From CANLBN01 sp050633825 (GTDB lineage: Bacteria; Pseudomonadota; Gammaproteobacteria; Pseudomonadales; Cellvibrionaceae), in assembly GCA_050633825.1 (NCBI GenBank), contig JBOEHG010000020.1, forward strand, positions 82,127 to 146,126: a stretch of 64,000 nucleotides of DNA, given 5' to 3'. Both the position numbers and the translations under genes were made by a program. Positions 31,597 to 40,285 of this stretch are shown piece after piece. Each line of letters starts with the position of its first letter. Position 1 is the first letter of the stretch. Below the pieces are notes generated by a model. The model was not told the origin of the DNA and ran no database searches. It saw nothing but the letters and a program-made list of their open reading frames with translations.

Positions 31597-32484
31597 ATGA
31601 TGAAAAAAAGCACCAGTGAAAATTATCGGCAGCGTTTGATTAAGGTGATTGATTATATTCATGATCATCTTGAGGACGAGCTGGATGTGAATACACTAGC
31701 TGACGTTGCTCTTATGTCACCTTATCATTTCCATCGTATTTATCGTGAGCTGGCGCAAGAAACGGTCAATGCAACAGTGAGACGATTACGCCTTCAACGT
31801 GCAGCGGTAGATTTGTTAAGAACTGATTTGCCGATTTCAAAAATAGCGAAGAAGGTTTGTTACAGTAGCCTTGAAGCATTTACTCGTGCGTTTACCAAAT
31901 CCTTAGGTGTTGCACCGGCTGCTTATCGAGAAACGCGGGCGAATGATTATCTCCAGATGCCTCTGGAACCCTTTGTTGCTGTTTTGCCAAGCGAAATTAA
32001 AAAGGTAAGTGATATGTATACAGTAGAAATTATTGAAAACAAGACAATAGATTTAGTTGGCTACCATCATCAAGGTGATTATATGGATATAGGTAATGTA
32101 TTTGAGCGGCTATTTATTTCAGGTGCTAGTCAGGGGTTGTTAAATGAAAGCACACGATCAATTGGTCTGTATTTTGATGACCCCAAATCAGTGGATGTTA
32201 ATCAACTGCGTTCTATGGCCTGTATCACTATAAACGATGGTGCAGCATTCGAAGGTGCCGATGCCCCTGAAAAAATATCCATTCCCAGTGGTAAATGTGC
32301 CACCTTATTATTTAAAGGACCTTATGCTGAGTTAGAGAAGCCTTACGATTGGCTGTTTGGCGAATGGTTGCCTAATAGTGGCCATGAAGCCGAAGACTTC
32401 CCTCCTTTTGAAGAGTATTTAAATGACCCTAAAGAAACGCCTCCGAGTGAATTATTAACCCGAATACACTGCTTATTGGTTTAA
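31597..32484 (+). CDS. AraC-family regulator with GyrI-like effector-binding domain
   Basis: 295 residues. Two helix-turn-helix motifs occupy about residues 10-115 at the N-terminus (LADVALMSPYHFHRIYREL and ISKIAKKVCYSSLEAFTRAF), followed by a GyrI/SOUL-like effector-binding domain (about 135-295, TVEIIENKTIDLVGYHHQG..., PSGKCATLLFKGPYAELEKP). This is the Rob/SoxS-type order with the sensor at the C-terminus, typical of small hydrophobic-ligand sensors. The ATG at 31600 has better spacing to AGGA (31590-31593) than the ATG at 31597. No obvious target operon is adjacent; the tandem repeats upstream suggest autoregulation. Confidence 0.9.
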   Translation: MMKKSTSENYRQRLIKVIDYIHDHLEDELDVNTLADVALMSPYHFHRIYRELAQETVNATVRRLRLQRAAVDLLRTDLPISKIAKKVCYSSLEAFTRAFTKSLGVAPAAYRETRANDYLQMPLEPFVAVLPSEIKKVSDMYTVEIIENKTIDLVGYHHQGDYMDIGNVFERLFISGASQGLLNESTRSIGLYFDDPKSVDVNQLRSMACITINDGAAFEGADAPEKISIPSGKCATLLFKGPYAELEKPYDWLFGEWLPNSGHEAEDFPPFEEYLNDPKETPPSELLTRIHCLLV

Positions 32485-32509
32485 GGTATGGCTCGGCTGT
32501 TGGATGTGT

Positions 32510-32776
32510 TTATTGAAAGCCTGCAACAGCCCAGCTTCCATCGATTGCTACTGATACGGCATGATCAATATCATTGTTTGGATCTTTACGGCAATCGATA
32601 AAAAGCGATAGGCCCTGAGCGGCGTCATCACGGTTAGGAAAAGGGCCGACATCGCGCTTTTCTCTTGTAGTGAAATACCAATTATTTTCGACGGAAAAGA
32701 AACGGTCGCTGCGGAACCAGAATTTATTTACTTCACCTTCGCGTACATCCAACTTATCTTCTGTTTGGTGAGTCAT
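32510..32776 (-). CDS. Small conserved protein, DUF6316-like
   Basis: 88 residues from the ATG at 32776, which has GAGGGA 8 bases upstream; an ATG at 32782 is too close to it. The sequence NKFWFRSDRFFSVENNWYFT followed by GPFPNRDDAAQGLSLFI is typical of a small soluble protein found across Pseudomonas and marine gammaproteobacteria (DUF6316 by my recollection). No function is known. Confidence 0.7.
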   Translation of the reverse strand: MTHQTEDKLDVREGEVNKFWFRSDRFFSVENNWYFTTREKRDVGPFPNRDDAAQGLSLFIDCRKDPNNDIDHAVSVAIDGSWAVAGFQ

Positions 32777-32897
32777 TGACATAATCCCTCAATAATAATT
32801 TGACACGATTATTATATACATTTGTCTGTAATTTATGGGAATAAAGGCGTAAACGGCATAAAATAATGATAACTGGTTAACATAAAGTGTTAATGGT

Positions 32898-33617
32898 TTA
32901 TCCGTTTGTTTGAAAGGATCCGGAGTAAAGGTCACCGTAAATATACAAAATGATTAGTGGAACAGAGATCATGCACAGAAAGCGTATCGTCGCGAAAAGG
33001 TCATCCAAGAAATTCTGTTTCCTTTTTAGCCATATAGTAAATGCTATTGGAATACTTAACGCAAGAGAAATGATAATAAAGGTGCCACTTTGGGGTAGTT
33101 GAAGAGGTAGCGCGCGGATATTCCAGTCAGCAAGGTGCAAGCTAAGTAATAATAAAAAGATAAGGGAAATTCCTATGGCTTCTAGCGGAAATTTGACGGG
33201 TGTTTGGTAGGTGTAATCAGTTATGGTGTTAACTTTATGGTCAATGACTGCGTTATCGTCGATAGGCTTATTTGTGGATATCTGGTAAAACCAAAATAAA
33301 ATGATGGCGGTTGCCGTAGTTAAAAAGAATCCAAAATAACTCTGTGAGAACCAAAAGCACACTAAAAGTAATAGTAAAAGAATAGTTGAAATAGTATAGC
33401 AATAAATTTTTATTGTTAAGCTACTGTCTTCTACAGCCATTTTTAGATGAATACTACAAGCAAAGAAAAATAATATAAAGATAAAGGCAGATATTGTGGC
33501 ATAGCCAGATGCCAAACCATCAAGAAAGGTAAGGAAGGAATAGAGCAATATTCCAAACCCTGCGCCTAAAAGGATTAAATATCGCTCTGCAAAAATATTA
33601 AATTTTTGTTTTTCCAT
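32898..33617 (-). CDS. Multi-pass membrane protein, unrecognised
   Basis: 239 residues with about seven predicted transmembrane helices separated by short charged loops (for example ISAFIFILFFFACSIHLKM and AIGISLIFLLLLSLHLADW) and a soluble loop TNKPIDDNAVIDHKVNTITD near the middle. I do not recognise the family. It lies alone between the DUF6316-like gene and an EamA transporter on the same strand. Confidence 0.65.
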   Translation of the reverse strand: MEKQKFNIFAERYLILLGAGFGILLYSFLTFLDGLASGYATISAFIFILFFFACSIHLKMAVEDSSLTIKIYCYTISTILLLLLLVCFWFSQSYFGFFLTTATAIILFWFYQISTNKPIDDNAVIDHKVNTITDYTYQTPVKFPLEAIGISLIFLLLLSLHLADWNIRALPLQLPQSGTFIIISLALSIPIAFTIWLKRKQNFLDDLFATIRFLCMISVPLIILYIYGDLYSGSFQTNG

Positions 33618-33723
33618 TATATAAATCCATATTTATACCTTAATAATATCAAGCCTTGGCTTTACAAACAATGAAAGCAGGTTCGGCTAAAATAACGTAT
33701 AGCCCAGTTCATTGTTGAGTTTT

Positions 33724-34584
33724 CTATTTGTTATTATTGACAGACTCGTACACCGCAACGCTAAGAATAATAGCGCCGCCGATCACAATAAATAGTGTCG
33801 GTTGTTCTTTGATAAAAAGCCATGCCAGTAGGGCGCCTATAACAGGTTGTAAACAGCTGATCATAGCGACTGTTTTTGCTGGCAGATTTTTGTAGCTCAT
33901 TACCAGTAGCGTATGTGCGCCAGCTGTGGTTAATAAACCCAGTACGATAAGCTTTATCCATGAAATAGATGCTAGTTCGCTGACTGCGGTGGTATCGACA
34001 AAGAGCAATAACATCACTGAAATAGCGATAACTTGGTGCAGCATAAGTTTTTCACTGGCAACATCGGCAAAGTAATACTTTTGAATAATATTGCGGCTGG
34101 CAAATAAAAATGCTGAGATGACACCCCAAAAAACACCTTGTAAGCGTGTGGAGTCCAGTGATACCGAATCACCTCCCGCCATTAGAACGATCCCCAGTAA
34201 TACCAGCACTGCTGATAGTAGGTCCTTCCAATGAGGAATGGAGCGATGAACCAGTGCTTCCATAAAGACAACCATTACAGGGAAGGTGTACAGGGCTATC
34301 ATGCCAATGGCAATGGTAGCAACTTGCATTGCGTGAAAGAATGTCACCCAGTGTAAACCCATAAGGATGCCCAGGCCATAAACGCCCATTAGTTTTTTAT
34401 TGTCACTGATCCAAAATGCGCGTTTGAAAATAAGTAGATAAACTATTATGCCAATAGCAGCGATCACGCTGCGTATTTGAGTAATACTGGTCGCATCCAA
34501 AGGTATGCCTTTTGCGAATAAGCCGTTAGTACTTAAAAGAATGATTCCTACATAAAGGATAAGATAGACGGGGTATGTGGGCAT
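33724..34584 (-). CDS. EamA/DMT-superfamily transporter
   Basis: 286 residues with ten predicted transmembrane helices in two homologous halves, the drug/metabolite transporter layout. EamA-domain features include GVYGLGILMGLHWVTFFHAM and, in the second half, GAHTLLVMSYKNLPAKTVAM with ISCLQPVIGALLAWLFIKEQ. Such proteins export amino acids, nucleobases or drugs; the substrate is not predictable here. Confidence 0.9.
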   Translation of the reverse strand: MPTYPVYLILYVGIILLSTNGLFAKGIPLDATSITQIRSVIAAIGIIVYLLIFKRAFWISDNKKLMGVYGLGILMGLHWVTFFHAMQVATIAIGMIALYTFPVMVVFMEALVHRSIPHWKDLLSAVLVLLGIVLMAGGDSVSLDSTRLQGVFWGVISAFLFASRNIIQKYYFADVASEKLMLHQVIAISVMLLLFVDTTAVSELASISWIKLIVLGLLTTAGAHTLLVMSYKNLPAKTVAMISCLQPVIGALLAWLFIKEQPTLFIVIGGAIILSVAVYESVNNNK

Positions 34585-34672
34585 GCTCTATCCGTGTCGC
34601 CGATGGCACGTTACTAATATAATGAATACTATAATCAATGTGAACGGTATAAATGTATCGAGTATCAGCGTA

Positions 34673-34855
34673 TCACTCTTCATCGAATGTGGGAGGAATG
34701 ATAAGGCGATTACGAGAAGACTGACGATATAAGTTAGGATCTTTGTTGTTTTGGTTTTGACTGGCTTGATCTGTCATTAACTTAAGCCAGCGTTTATTGT
34801 CTGCCCATGTTTCTTCGTGAATGGAATCTGGCTTTTTGACAGTTTCTGTTTTCAT
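34673..34855 (-). CDS. Small hypothetical protein
   Basis: 60 residues, charged and polar (MKTETVKKPDSIHEETWADN at the start, IIPPTFDEE at the end), no membrane segment. No clear Shine-Dalgarno. It lies in the gap between the EamA gene and the divergent hydrolase gene, with no competing frame; possible but unproven. Confidence 0.45.
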   Translation of the reverse strand: MKTETVKKPDSIHEETWADNKRWLKLMTDQASQNQNNKDPNLYRQSSRNRLIIPPTFDEE

Positions 34856-34967
34856 ATTCTATGGTTGTATGCTCAATTGATGAAAGTACTGATTTTACGG
34901 TAATGATCTATAGCGTAAACTATAGCCGCTCAATTGCCAATTCAAATAATTACTTGAAGGAAAAATA

Positions 34968-35981
34968 ATGGATCCACTGACTCAGGGTGTTGTTGCTGCT
35001 GTCGCATCTCAACAGGTATCGCAGAGAAAACATATTGCTTATGCCACATTGTTGGGCTTTTTTTCTGGTATGACGCCTGATTTAGATGTTTTGATTAAAT
35101 CTGATGTTGATCCATTATTGGCTTTAGAATATCACCGGCACTTTACCCATTCCCTTTTCTTTATTCCTGTTGGTGGTTTGCTTTGCGCTCTTGTGTTTTA
35201 TGCGCTGATATTTCGTAGGCCTTCAATGCAGGCGCAAGGGTTCACCTTTAAGCGGGTCTGGTTATATTGCACTTTAGGCTATGCGACTCATGGTTTACTG
35301 GATGCTTGTACTACTTACGGTACGCAGTTGCTATGGCCTTTATCCGATATGCGGGTGGCTTGGAATACTATTTCTATTATTGACCCTATCTTCACCTTAC
35401 CTTTGTTAACATTTATTGTTATTGCTGCGCTTAAAAAGAGTAAACGCTTTGCTCATATCGCTTTGGTGTGGGTTGTTGCTTATACCGCTATGGGCATTAT
35501 ACAGCGTGAACGAGCTGAATCAGTGGGCTTGGAATTAGCTGCATCGCGAGGGCATACGCCGCTAAGACTTGAAGCAAAGCCAAGTTTTGCCAATATTGTT
35601 GTCTGGAAAACTGTTTACTCAACTGATGATGCATTTTATGTGGATGCGGTAAAGGTAGGGTTAGGGCAGCGTATTTATGAAGGGGCATCGGTTCCAAAGT
35701 TAAATGTTGAAACGGCTTTTCCTTGGTTGGATGAGCATTCCCAACAACGTAAAGATATTGAACGCTTTCGCTGGTTCTCTAATCGTTATCTTGCAGTATC
35801 ACCACAAGACCCGACACAGATTATCGATGTTCGCTATTCCATGATCCCTAATGAGATTCGAGGCTTATGGGGGATACAACTCGATGAGAGGGCCAATAGT
35901 AATCAACATGTTAATTATGTCTTTGGTCGTGATCGGGATCAAACAGTGTTTAAACAATTATGGAAAATGATTGTCGAATAA
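34968..35981 (+). CDS. YdjM-like (DUF457) membrane-bound metal-dependent hydrolase
   Basis: 337 residues. N-terminal MDPLTQGVVAAV is the usual beginning of the family; PDLD (37-40), EYHRHFTHS with H56, H58 and H61, and HGLLDACTTYG supply the metal-binding acidic and His residues, amid four transmembrane helices up to about residue 180. The remainder (about 185-337) is a soluble domain. The E. coli paralogue YdjM is LexA-regulated; no LexA box was seen here. GAAGGA lies 8 bases upstream of the ATG. Confidence 0.85.
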   Translation: MDPLTQGVVAAVASQQVSQRKHIAYATLLGFFSGMTPDLDVLIKSDVDPLLALEYHRHFTHSLFFIPVGGLLCALVFYALIFRRPSMQAQGFTFKRVWLYCTLGYATHGLLDACTTYGTQLLWPLSDMRVAWNTISIIDPIFTLPLLTFIVIAALKKSKRFAHIALVWVVAYTAMGIIQRERAESVGLELAASRGHTPLRLEAKPSFANIVVWKTVYSTDDAFYVDAVKVGLGQRIYEGASVPKLNVETAFPWLDEHSQQRKDIERFRWFSNRYLAVSPQDPTQIIDVRYSMIPNEIRGLWGIQLDERANSNQHVNYVFGRDRDQTVFKQLWKMIVE

Positions 35982-36020
35982 TGAGAAGCACCACTAGCTA
36001 TAAAGTATTAAGGTTTATTT

Positions 36021-36953
36021 ATGACGTTTGCAGAAACAATACAAGCCCTGTTTCAATCTTATGGGCAATTGCCGGGTATTACCATTGAGTGCCAAAAAGA
36101 ATTAATTGCAATTGGTGTAGAAAATAAAGCGGCCAGAGCGGAAGTCTTTTTACAAGGCGCGCAAGTATCACGGTATCAGCGAAAAGGTGAGAGACCCATA
36201 ATATGGCTAAGCCAGCAATGTGACTATAAAGAAGGCACTCCTTTGAGAGGGGGGATTCCTATCTGCTGGCCTTGGTTTGGAGATCTAGATAAAAACCCTG
36301 AATATTTGCAAAAACAATTTACACCAGCGTTTGTCACCACAGCGCCAGCTCATGGTTTTGTTCGCAATCAAGTATGGGATGTGAAAAATATTTCTATCCC
36401 TAGTGATAATTTAACTATTATTGAGCTGAGTTATATTATTTCAGAGGGTGCTGAACCTTTGTGGCCATTTGCTACGGAGCTTGTTTATACCATTGAAGTT
36501 GGGCAGCACTTATCAACAAGTTTAAGTGTAAATAATATCAGTCAACAAGCGTTCACATTTTCTGGTGCATTACACAGTTATTTTGTAGTTGATAGCATTA
36601 ACAATACATTTGTTAACGGCTTTGATGGGCTGAGTTATGTTGATGCTTTAAATAATTGGGAAGCCAGTCAGCAGGAAGGTGATATTGATTTTGATCAAGA
36701 GGTTGACCGTATCTATCAATCATCCCCTAAAATCATTACATTGATTGATGGTCAACGAAAAATCAAGCTAACCAATGGCGGTAGTAAAAGTACGGTTGTA
36801 TGGAATCCATGGAAAGATAAAGCAAAGCGTCTCTCTCAATTTGCGGACGATGATTATAAGACAATGGTATGTATTGAAACTGCCAATGCCTTGGATGATG
36901 TTATCACATTGGAGCCAAATGAAAGAGCGTGGCTTTCTGTACAAATTGAATAA
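36021..36953 (+). CDS. D-hexose-6-phosphate mutarotase (YeaD family)
   Basis: 310 residues of the aldose-1-epimerase superfamily. The phosphosugar subfamily blocks are visible: FLQGAQVSRYQRKGERPIIW, LRGGIPICWPWFGD, PAHGFVRNQVWDV (catalytic His) and SGALHSYFVV, with the catalytic Glu in TMVCIETANA. It interconverts alpha and beta anomers of hexose 6-phosphates. It follows the YdjM-like gene by 39 bases and could be co-transcribed. Confidence 0.9.
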   Translation: MTFAETIQALFQSYGQLPGITIECQKELIAIGVENKAARAEVFLQGAQVSRYQRKGERPIIWLSQQCDYKEGTPLRGGIPICWPWFGDLDKNPEYLQKQFTPAFVTTAPAHGFVRNQVWDVKNISIPSDNLTIIELSYIISEGAEPLWPFATELVYTIEVGQHLSTSLSVNNISQQAFTFSGALHSYFVVDSINNTFVNGFDGLSYVDALNNWEASQQEGDIDFDQEVDRIYQSSPKIITLIDGQRKIKLTNGGSKSTVVWNPWKDKAKRLSQFADDDYKTMVCIETANALDDVITLEPNERAWLSVQIE

Positions 36954-36980
36954 GGTTTTATTTAGCAGTCCTCTATAGCA

Positions 36981-37790
36981 TCACTTATTTTTTTGTTTCT
37001 TAATAATATGTTCAATCGCTCTAGTTGCCGCAAGGAAGCCAAAGCTTGCAGTCACCATTGTAGCTGCGCCATAGCCGCCACTGCAATCGAGTTTTTCACC
37101 TTCACCTAAAAACTCTCTACTTTGACAAGTTTCGCCTTGATTGTCTGGGTAAGTCATTTGTTCTGCGGAATAAATTGTTTCGACACCAAATGATTTTTTG
37201 GTGTCGCGGCTAAAACCATGATGACGTCGAAGATTATTTCGGATTTTAGCAAATAGAATATCTCCCGTTGTTTTCTTTAAGTCACCGTAGGTAATTTGAG
37301 AGGGGTCCTTTTTGCCGCCGGACGAACCAATACTAATAATAGGTATATTATTTTTTGTGCAGTAGGCAATTAATTCGGTTTTTTCAATGGCGTTGTCAAT
37401 TGCATCAATGACCAGAGAGAAATCATTTTTTACATAATCAGTTACATTATGTTTATCGATAAAATCGTTAATAATGTGCGAGTTGATCTCTGGGTTAATA
37501 TCGTTTAATCGTTCTCGCATGGTTTCACTTTTAGGATGACCGACCGTATTACAGTTTGTATGTACTTGGCGATTGGTGTTGGTGACACAAATATCATCGA
37601 GGTCCATTAAAGTGATGGTGCCAATGCCTGAGCGGGCTAATGCCTCGGCCACCCATGAGCCGACGCCACCAATACCAATGATTAATATATGGCTTTTCAG
37701 TAAAGTGGATGCGGCTTGTGTTCCATACAAGCGTATAATGCCGCCAAAACGTTGCTGGTAGCTATCCGTAAAATGATCACTGGATGACAT
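36981..37790 (-). CDS. tcdA: tRNA threonylcarbamoyladenosine dehydratase TcdA (CsdL)
   Basis: 269 residues, E1-like/ThiF fold. QRFGGIIRLYGTQAASTLLK and the nucleotide loop IIGIGGVGSWVAEALARSG with DLDDICVTNTNRQ form the ATP site; GSGGKKDPSQI and CSGGYGAATMV are typical of TcdA. It cyclises t6A37 to ct6A in ANN-decoding tRNAs. The partner sulfur-transfer genes csdA/csdE are not in this window. Confidence 0.93.
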   Translation of the reverse strand: MSSSDHFTDSYQQRFGGIIRLYGTQAASTLLKSHILIIGIGGVGSWVAEALARSGIGTITLMDLDDICVTNTNRQVHTNCNTVGHPKSETMRERLNDINPEINSHIINDFIDKHNVTDYVKNDFSLVIDAIDNAIEKTELIAYCTKNNIPIISIGSSGGKKDPSQITYGDLKKTTGDILFAKIRNNLRRHHGFSRDTKKSFGVETIYSAEQMTYPDNQGETCQSREFLGEGEKLDCSGGYGAATMVTASFGFLAATRAIEHIIKKQKNK

Positions 37791-37849
37791 GGTGTGGTTA
37801 ATGTTGTTCTAAAAAATGAAAAATAATTGCGGAGGGATTGTAGCATGAG

Positions 37850-37883
37850 AAAACAGTGACTCAATGCTTTGAGCCACTGTTTT
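37850..37883 (-). terminator. Terminator of maeA
   Basis: AAAACAGTG-A-CTCAA pairs with TTGAG-C-CACTGTTTT around a short TGC loop with one mismatch; on the minus strand the right arm ends in TTTT. It lies 22 bases past the malic enzyme stop. Confidence 0.7.
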
Positions 37884-37904
37884 TAGCGATTTAAAAGAAA
37901 AGTA

Positions 37905-39599
37905 TTAGAAGGCTGTACGTTTGTAATCTCGATATTCAGGTAACCAGCAATTGCTTTCGACTTTTTCATCAATGCGTTCATCGGTCGTATTTAATGCGAC
38001 ACCGTCTTTAATAGCTTGTTTAAAGACTTTTTTGGCAATAAATTTACTGACATCACGAATATCATTGAGGTTAGGCAATAAAGCCCCAGAGCCTTTATTG
38101 TGAGTGTTTGAGTATTCAGCCAAAGCATGACTAGATTCCATCAGCATATTTTCGGTGACACGTCTTGCCTTACTGGCGACCACGCCTAAGCCAACACCGG
38201 GGAATATGTAGCTGTTGTTACACTGTGCAATAGGGTATGACTTGCCTTTATATTCTACCGGATCAAACGGACTACCTGTGGCGACGATGGCGCGGCCATC
38301 GGTCCATTCAATAATATCCGATGGTAAAGCTTCTACTTTCGATGTTGGGTTAGACAATGGCAGTATAATAGGCTTATCCGTATTGGCTCCCATTTGCTCA
38401 ACAATCGATTGAGTAAATAAATTACCCACAGCAGAAACACCGACAAGCACAGTTGATTTAGAATTGATAACCGTTTGTTCCAGCGTTGCTGTTCCGTTAG
38501 GCGCATCTTTATCGATGCCCCAGTCACTTAAGATGTTATCGCTTTGAGCCAAGACTTGCTGGAAATCCTTTAAGCCAGACATGCTATTAACGACCATGCC
38601 GCGGCTGTTGATCATAAAAATACGTTGGCGCGCTTCAGCGTCAGTTAGCCCTTCAGCGACCATTTGTGCAGCAATTTGTTCTGCGATACCACACCCCGCT
38701 GATCCTGCACCACAGAAAGTAATAGTTTGATCTTTTAACTCTTCCCCTTTAGCTCTACATGCGGCTAATAAGGTCCCGACCGTAACCGCTGCTGTACCTT
38801 GAATATCATCATTAAAGCAGCACAGTTGATCACGATAACGATCAAGTAATCGGTTTGCATTATGACCAGCAAAATCTTCAAATTGGAGTAAGGCATTAGG
38901 CCAACGATCTTTTATCGCGGTGATAAAAGTATCAATAAAATCATCATATTCTTGACCAGTAATACGTTCTTGCTTCCAACCCATATACATAGGGTCATCG
39001 ATTAATTCTTTATTGTTGGTACCAACATCCAACGTGATCGGTAAGGTATAAGCGGGACTGATACCGCCGCAAGAAGAGTAAAGAGCAAGTTTACCAATGG
39101 GAATACCCATACCACCAATACCTTGATCGCCTAAACCTAGAATGCGTTCACCATCAGTGACGACAATAACTTTGACATTTTGCTTAGTAGCATTTTGTAA
39201 CATATCGTCAATGTTTTCACGGTCAGTGTAGGAGATAAACAAACCACGATGACGACGATAAATACGTGAAAATTGTTGGCATGCCTCACCGACTGTCGGT
39301 GTATAGATAAGCGGCATAATTTCTTCAAGGTGCGCTGTGATCAAACGATAATATAAGGTTTCGTTAGTATCTTGAATATTGCGCAAGTAAATATGTTTTT
39401 CCATGTTGCTGTGGAAAGCGGTCAACTGTTGATAGGCGCGTTGTTCTTGCTCGTCGATTGTTTCAATAACGTCTGGCAGCAGGCCTGTTAAGTTGAAGTC
39501 TCTACGTTCTTCTTTTGAGTACGCGTTACCCTTATTGAGTAAAGGTGTTTCTAATAATGCGGGTCCAGCAAGAGGTAAATATAATGGTCTTTTATTCAT
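37905..39599 (-). CDS. maeA: NAD-dependent malic enzyme (SfcA/MaeA type)
   Basis: 564 residues, typical for the long form. It decarboxylates malate to pyruvate with NAD. YTPTVGEACQQFSRIYRRHRG contains the catalytic Tyr, VTDGERILGLGDQGIGGMGI the catalytic Lys/Asp region, NDDIQGTAAVTVGTLLAA the metal-binding Asp, and FCGAGSAGCGIAEQIAAQM the Rossmann nucleotide site. The absence of an appended phosphotransacetylase domain separates it from the NADP-type MaeB. It is a single gene with its own terminator. Confidence 0.94.
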   Translation of the reverse strand: MNKRPLYLPLAGPALLETPLLNKGNAYSKEERRDFNLTGLLPDVIETIDEQEQRAYQQLTAFHSNMEKHIYLRNIQDTNETLYYRLITAHLEEIMPLIYTPTVGEACQQFSRIYRRHRGLFISYTDRENIDDMLQNATKQNVKVIVVTDGERILGLGDQGIGGMGIPIGKLALYSSCGGISPAYTLPITLDVGTNNKELIDDPMYMGWKQERITGQEYDDFIDTFITAIKDRWPNALLQFEDFAGHNANRLLDRYRDQLCCFNDDIQGTAAVTVGTLLAACRAKGEELKDQTITFCGAGSAGCGIAEQIAAQMVAEGLTDAEARQRIFMINSRGMVVNSMSGLKDFQQVLAQSDNILSDWGIDKDAPNGTATLEQTVINSKSTVLVGVSAVGNLFTQSIVEQMGANTDKPIILPLSNPTSKVEALPSDIIEWTDGRAIVATGSPFDPVEYKGKSYPIAQCNNSYIFPGVGLGVVASKARRVTENMLMESSHALAEYSNTHNKGSGALLPNLNDIRDVSKFIAKKVFKQAIKDGVALNTTDERIDEKVESNCWLPEYRDYKRTAF

Positions 39600-39903
39600 A
39601 GTAAATTACAACATGATAAGATTAATGCGTTAATAAATTCTTGCAACAACCTTATGCGGATTACTTTTGAGAAATTTTCTTCTCAAGAAAAGGTTGAGCG
39701 ATAAAATAAGTGTTTCGCTTTTGGCTAAAACTAAGTTCAGGTTGACCTTCGTTGGTCAAAGAAGAGCAATCGATATGATTATCAAGTGCGAGATCGATAT
39801 TATGGCCCAAAGTCTCTTGATTGTTTGAGACTGGTCTATAATATTCAATAAACAGGTATGTTTTACCGTTATTTGTTTAAGCCGGAAAGTATACAGTATT
39901 CTT
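39600..39903. promoter_or_regulatory. Divergent maeA / hypothetical promoter region with two palindromes
   Basis: 304 bases without a gene. Palindrome TTGAGAA-N6-TTCTCAA at 39667-39686 and palindrome TTGACC-N6-GGTCAA at 39742-39759 are both perfect and operator-like. No regulator can be named from this. Confidence 0.55.
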
Positions 39904-40278
39904 ATGACAACTTTAAGATACCAAAGTGAAAATATTCGTTTCCCTATGGTTCTAATTGACTCTAGGCGCCATAGAATCGAGTTTTATCGGAAGAGTAATG
40001 ATGACCAAACCTACACTTTAATAGCGTTTTCAGGCTATTCTGATCAATTGCCCGATAAGAAAAAATCTCAGGGCCCTTATCATCACGCTGAACAAATATC
40101 AGGTATGACCAGTGCAATAGTGGCGCAATTATATGATCAGGGCTATCAAATTGAGCGTGATTTAGTGCCAGTTTGGTCGCTAGTGGCTCAAGGTGTCAGT
40201 AATCGTCAACAAATTATTCGTAATAAGAATGCGGGCAATTACACCTTTGATGCCAATGATGTTTATCTCGATTTTTAA
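39904..40278 (+). CDS. Hypothetical protein
   Basis: 124 residues, soluble, with no signal. The C-terminal stretch PVWSLVAQGVSNRQQIIRNK and the N-terminal FPMVLIDSRRHRIEFYRKS are the only features; I do not recognise the family. It is convergent with the oxidoreductase gene (7 bases apart) and divergent from maeA. Confidence 0.65.
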   Translation: MTTLRYQSENIRFPMVLIDSRRHRIEFYRKSNDDQTYTLIAFSGYSDQLPDKKKSQGPYHHAEQISGMTSAIVAQLYDQGYQIERDLVPVWSLVAQGVSNRQQIIRNKNAGNYTFDANDVYLDF

Positions 40279-40285
40279 TCATTAC

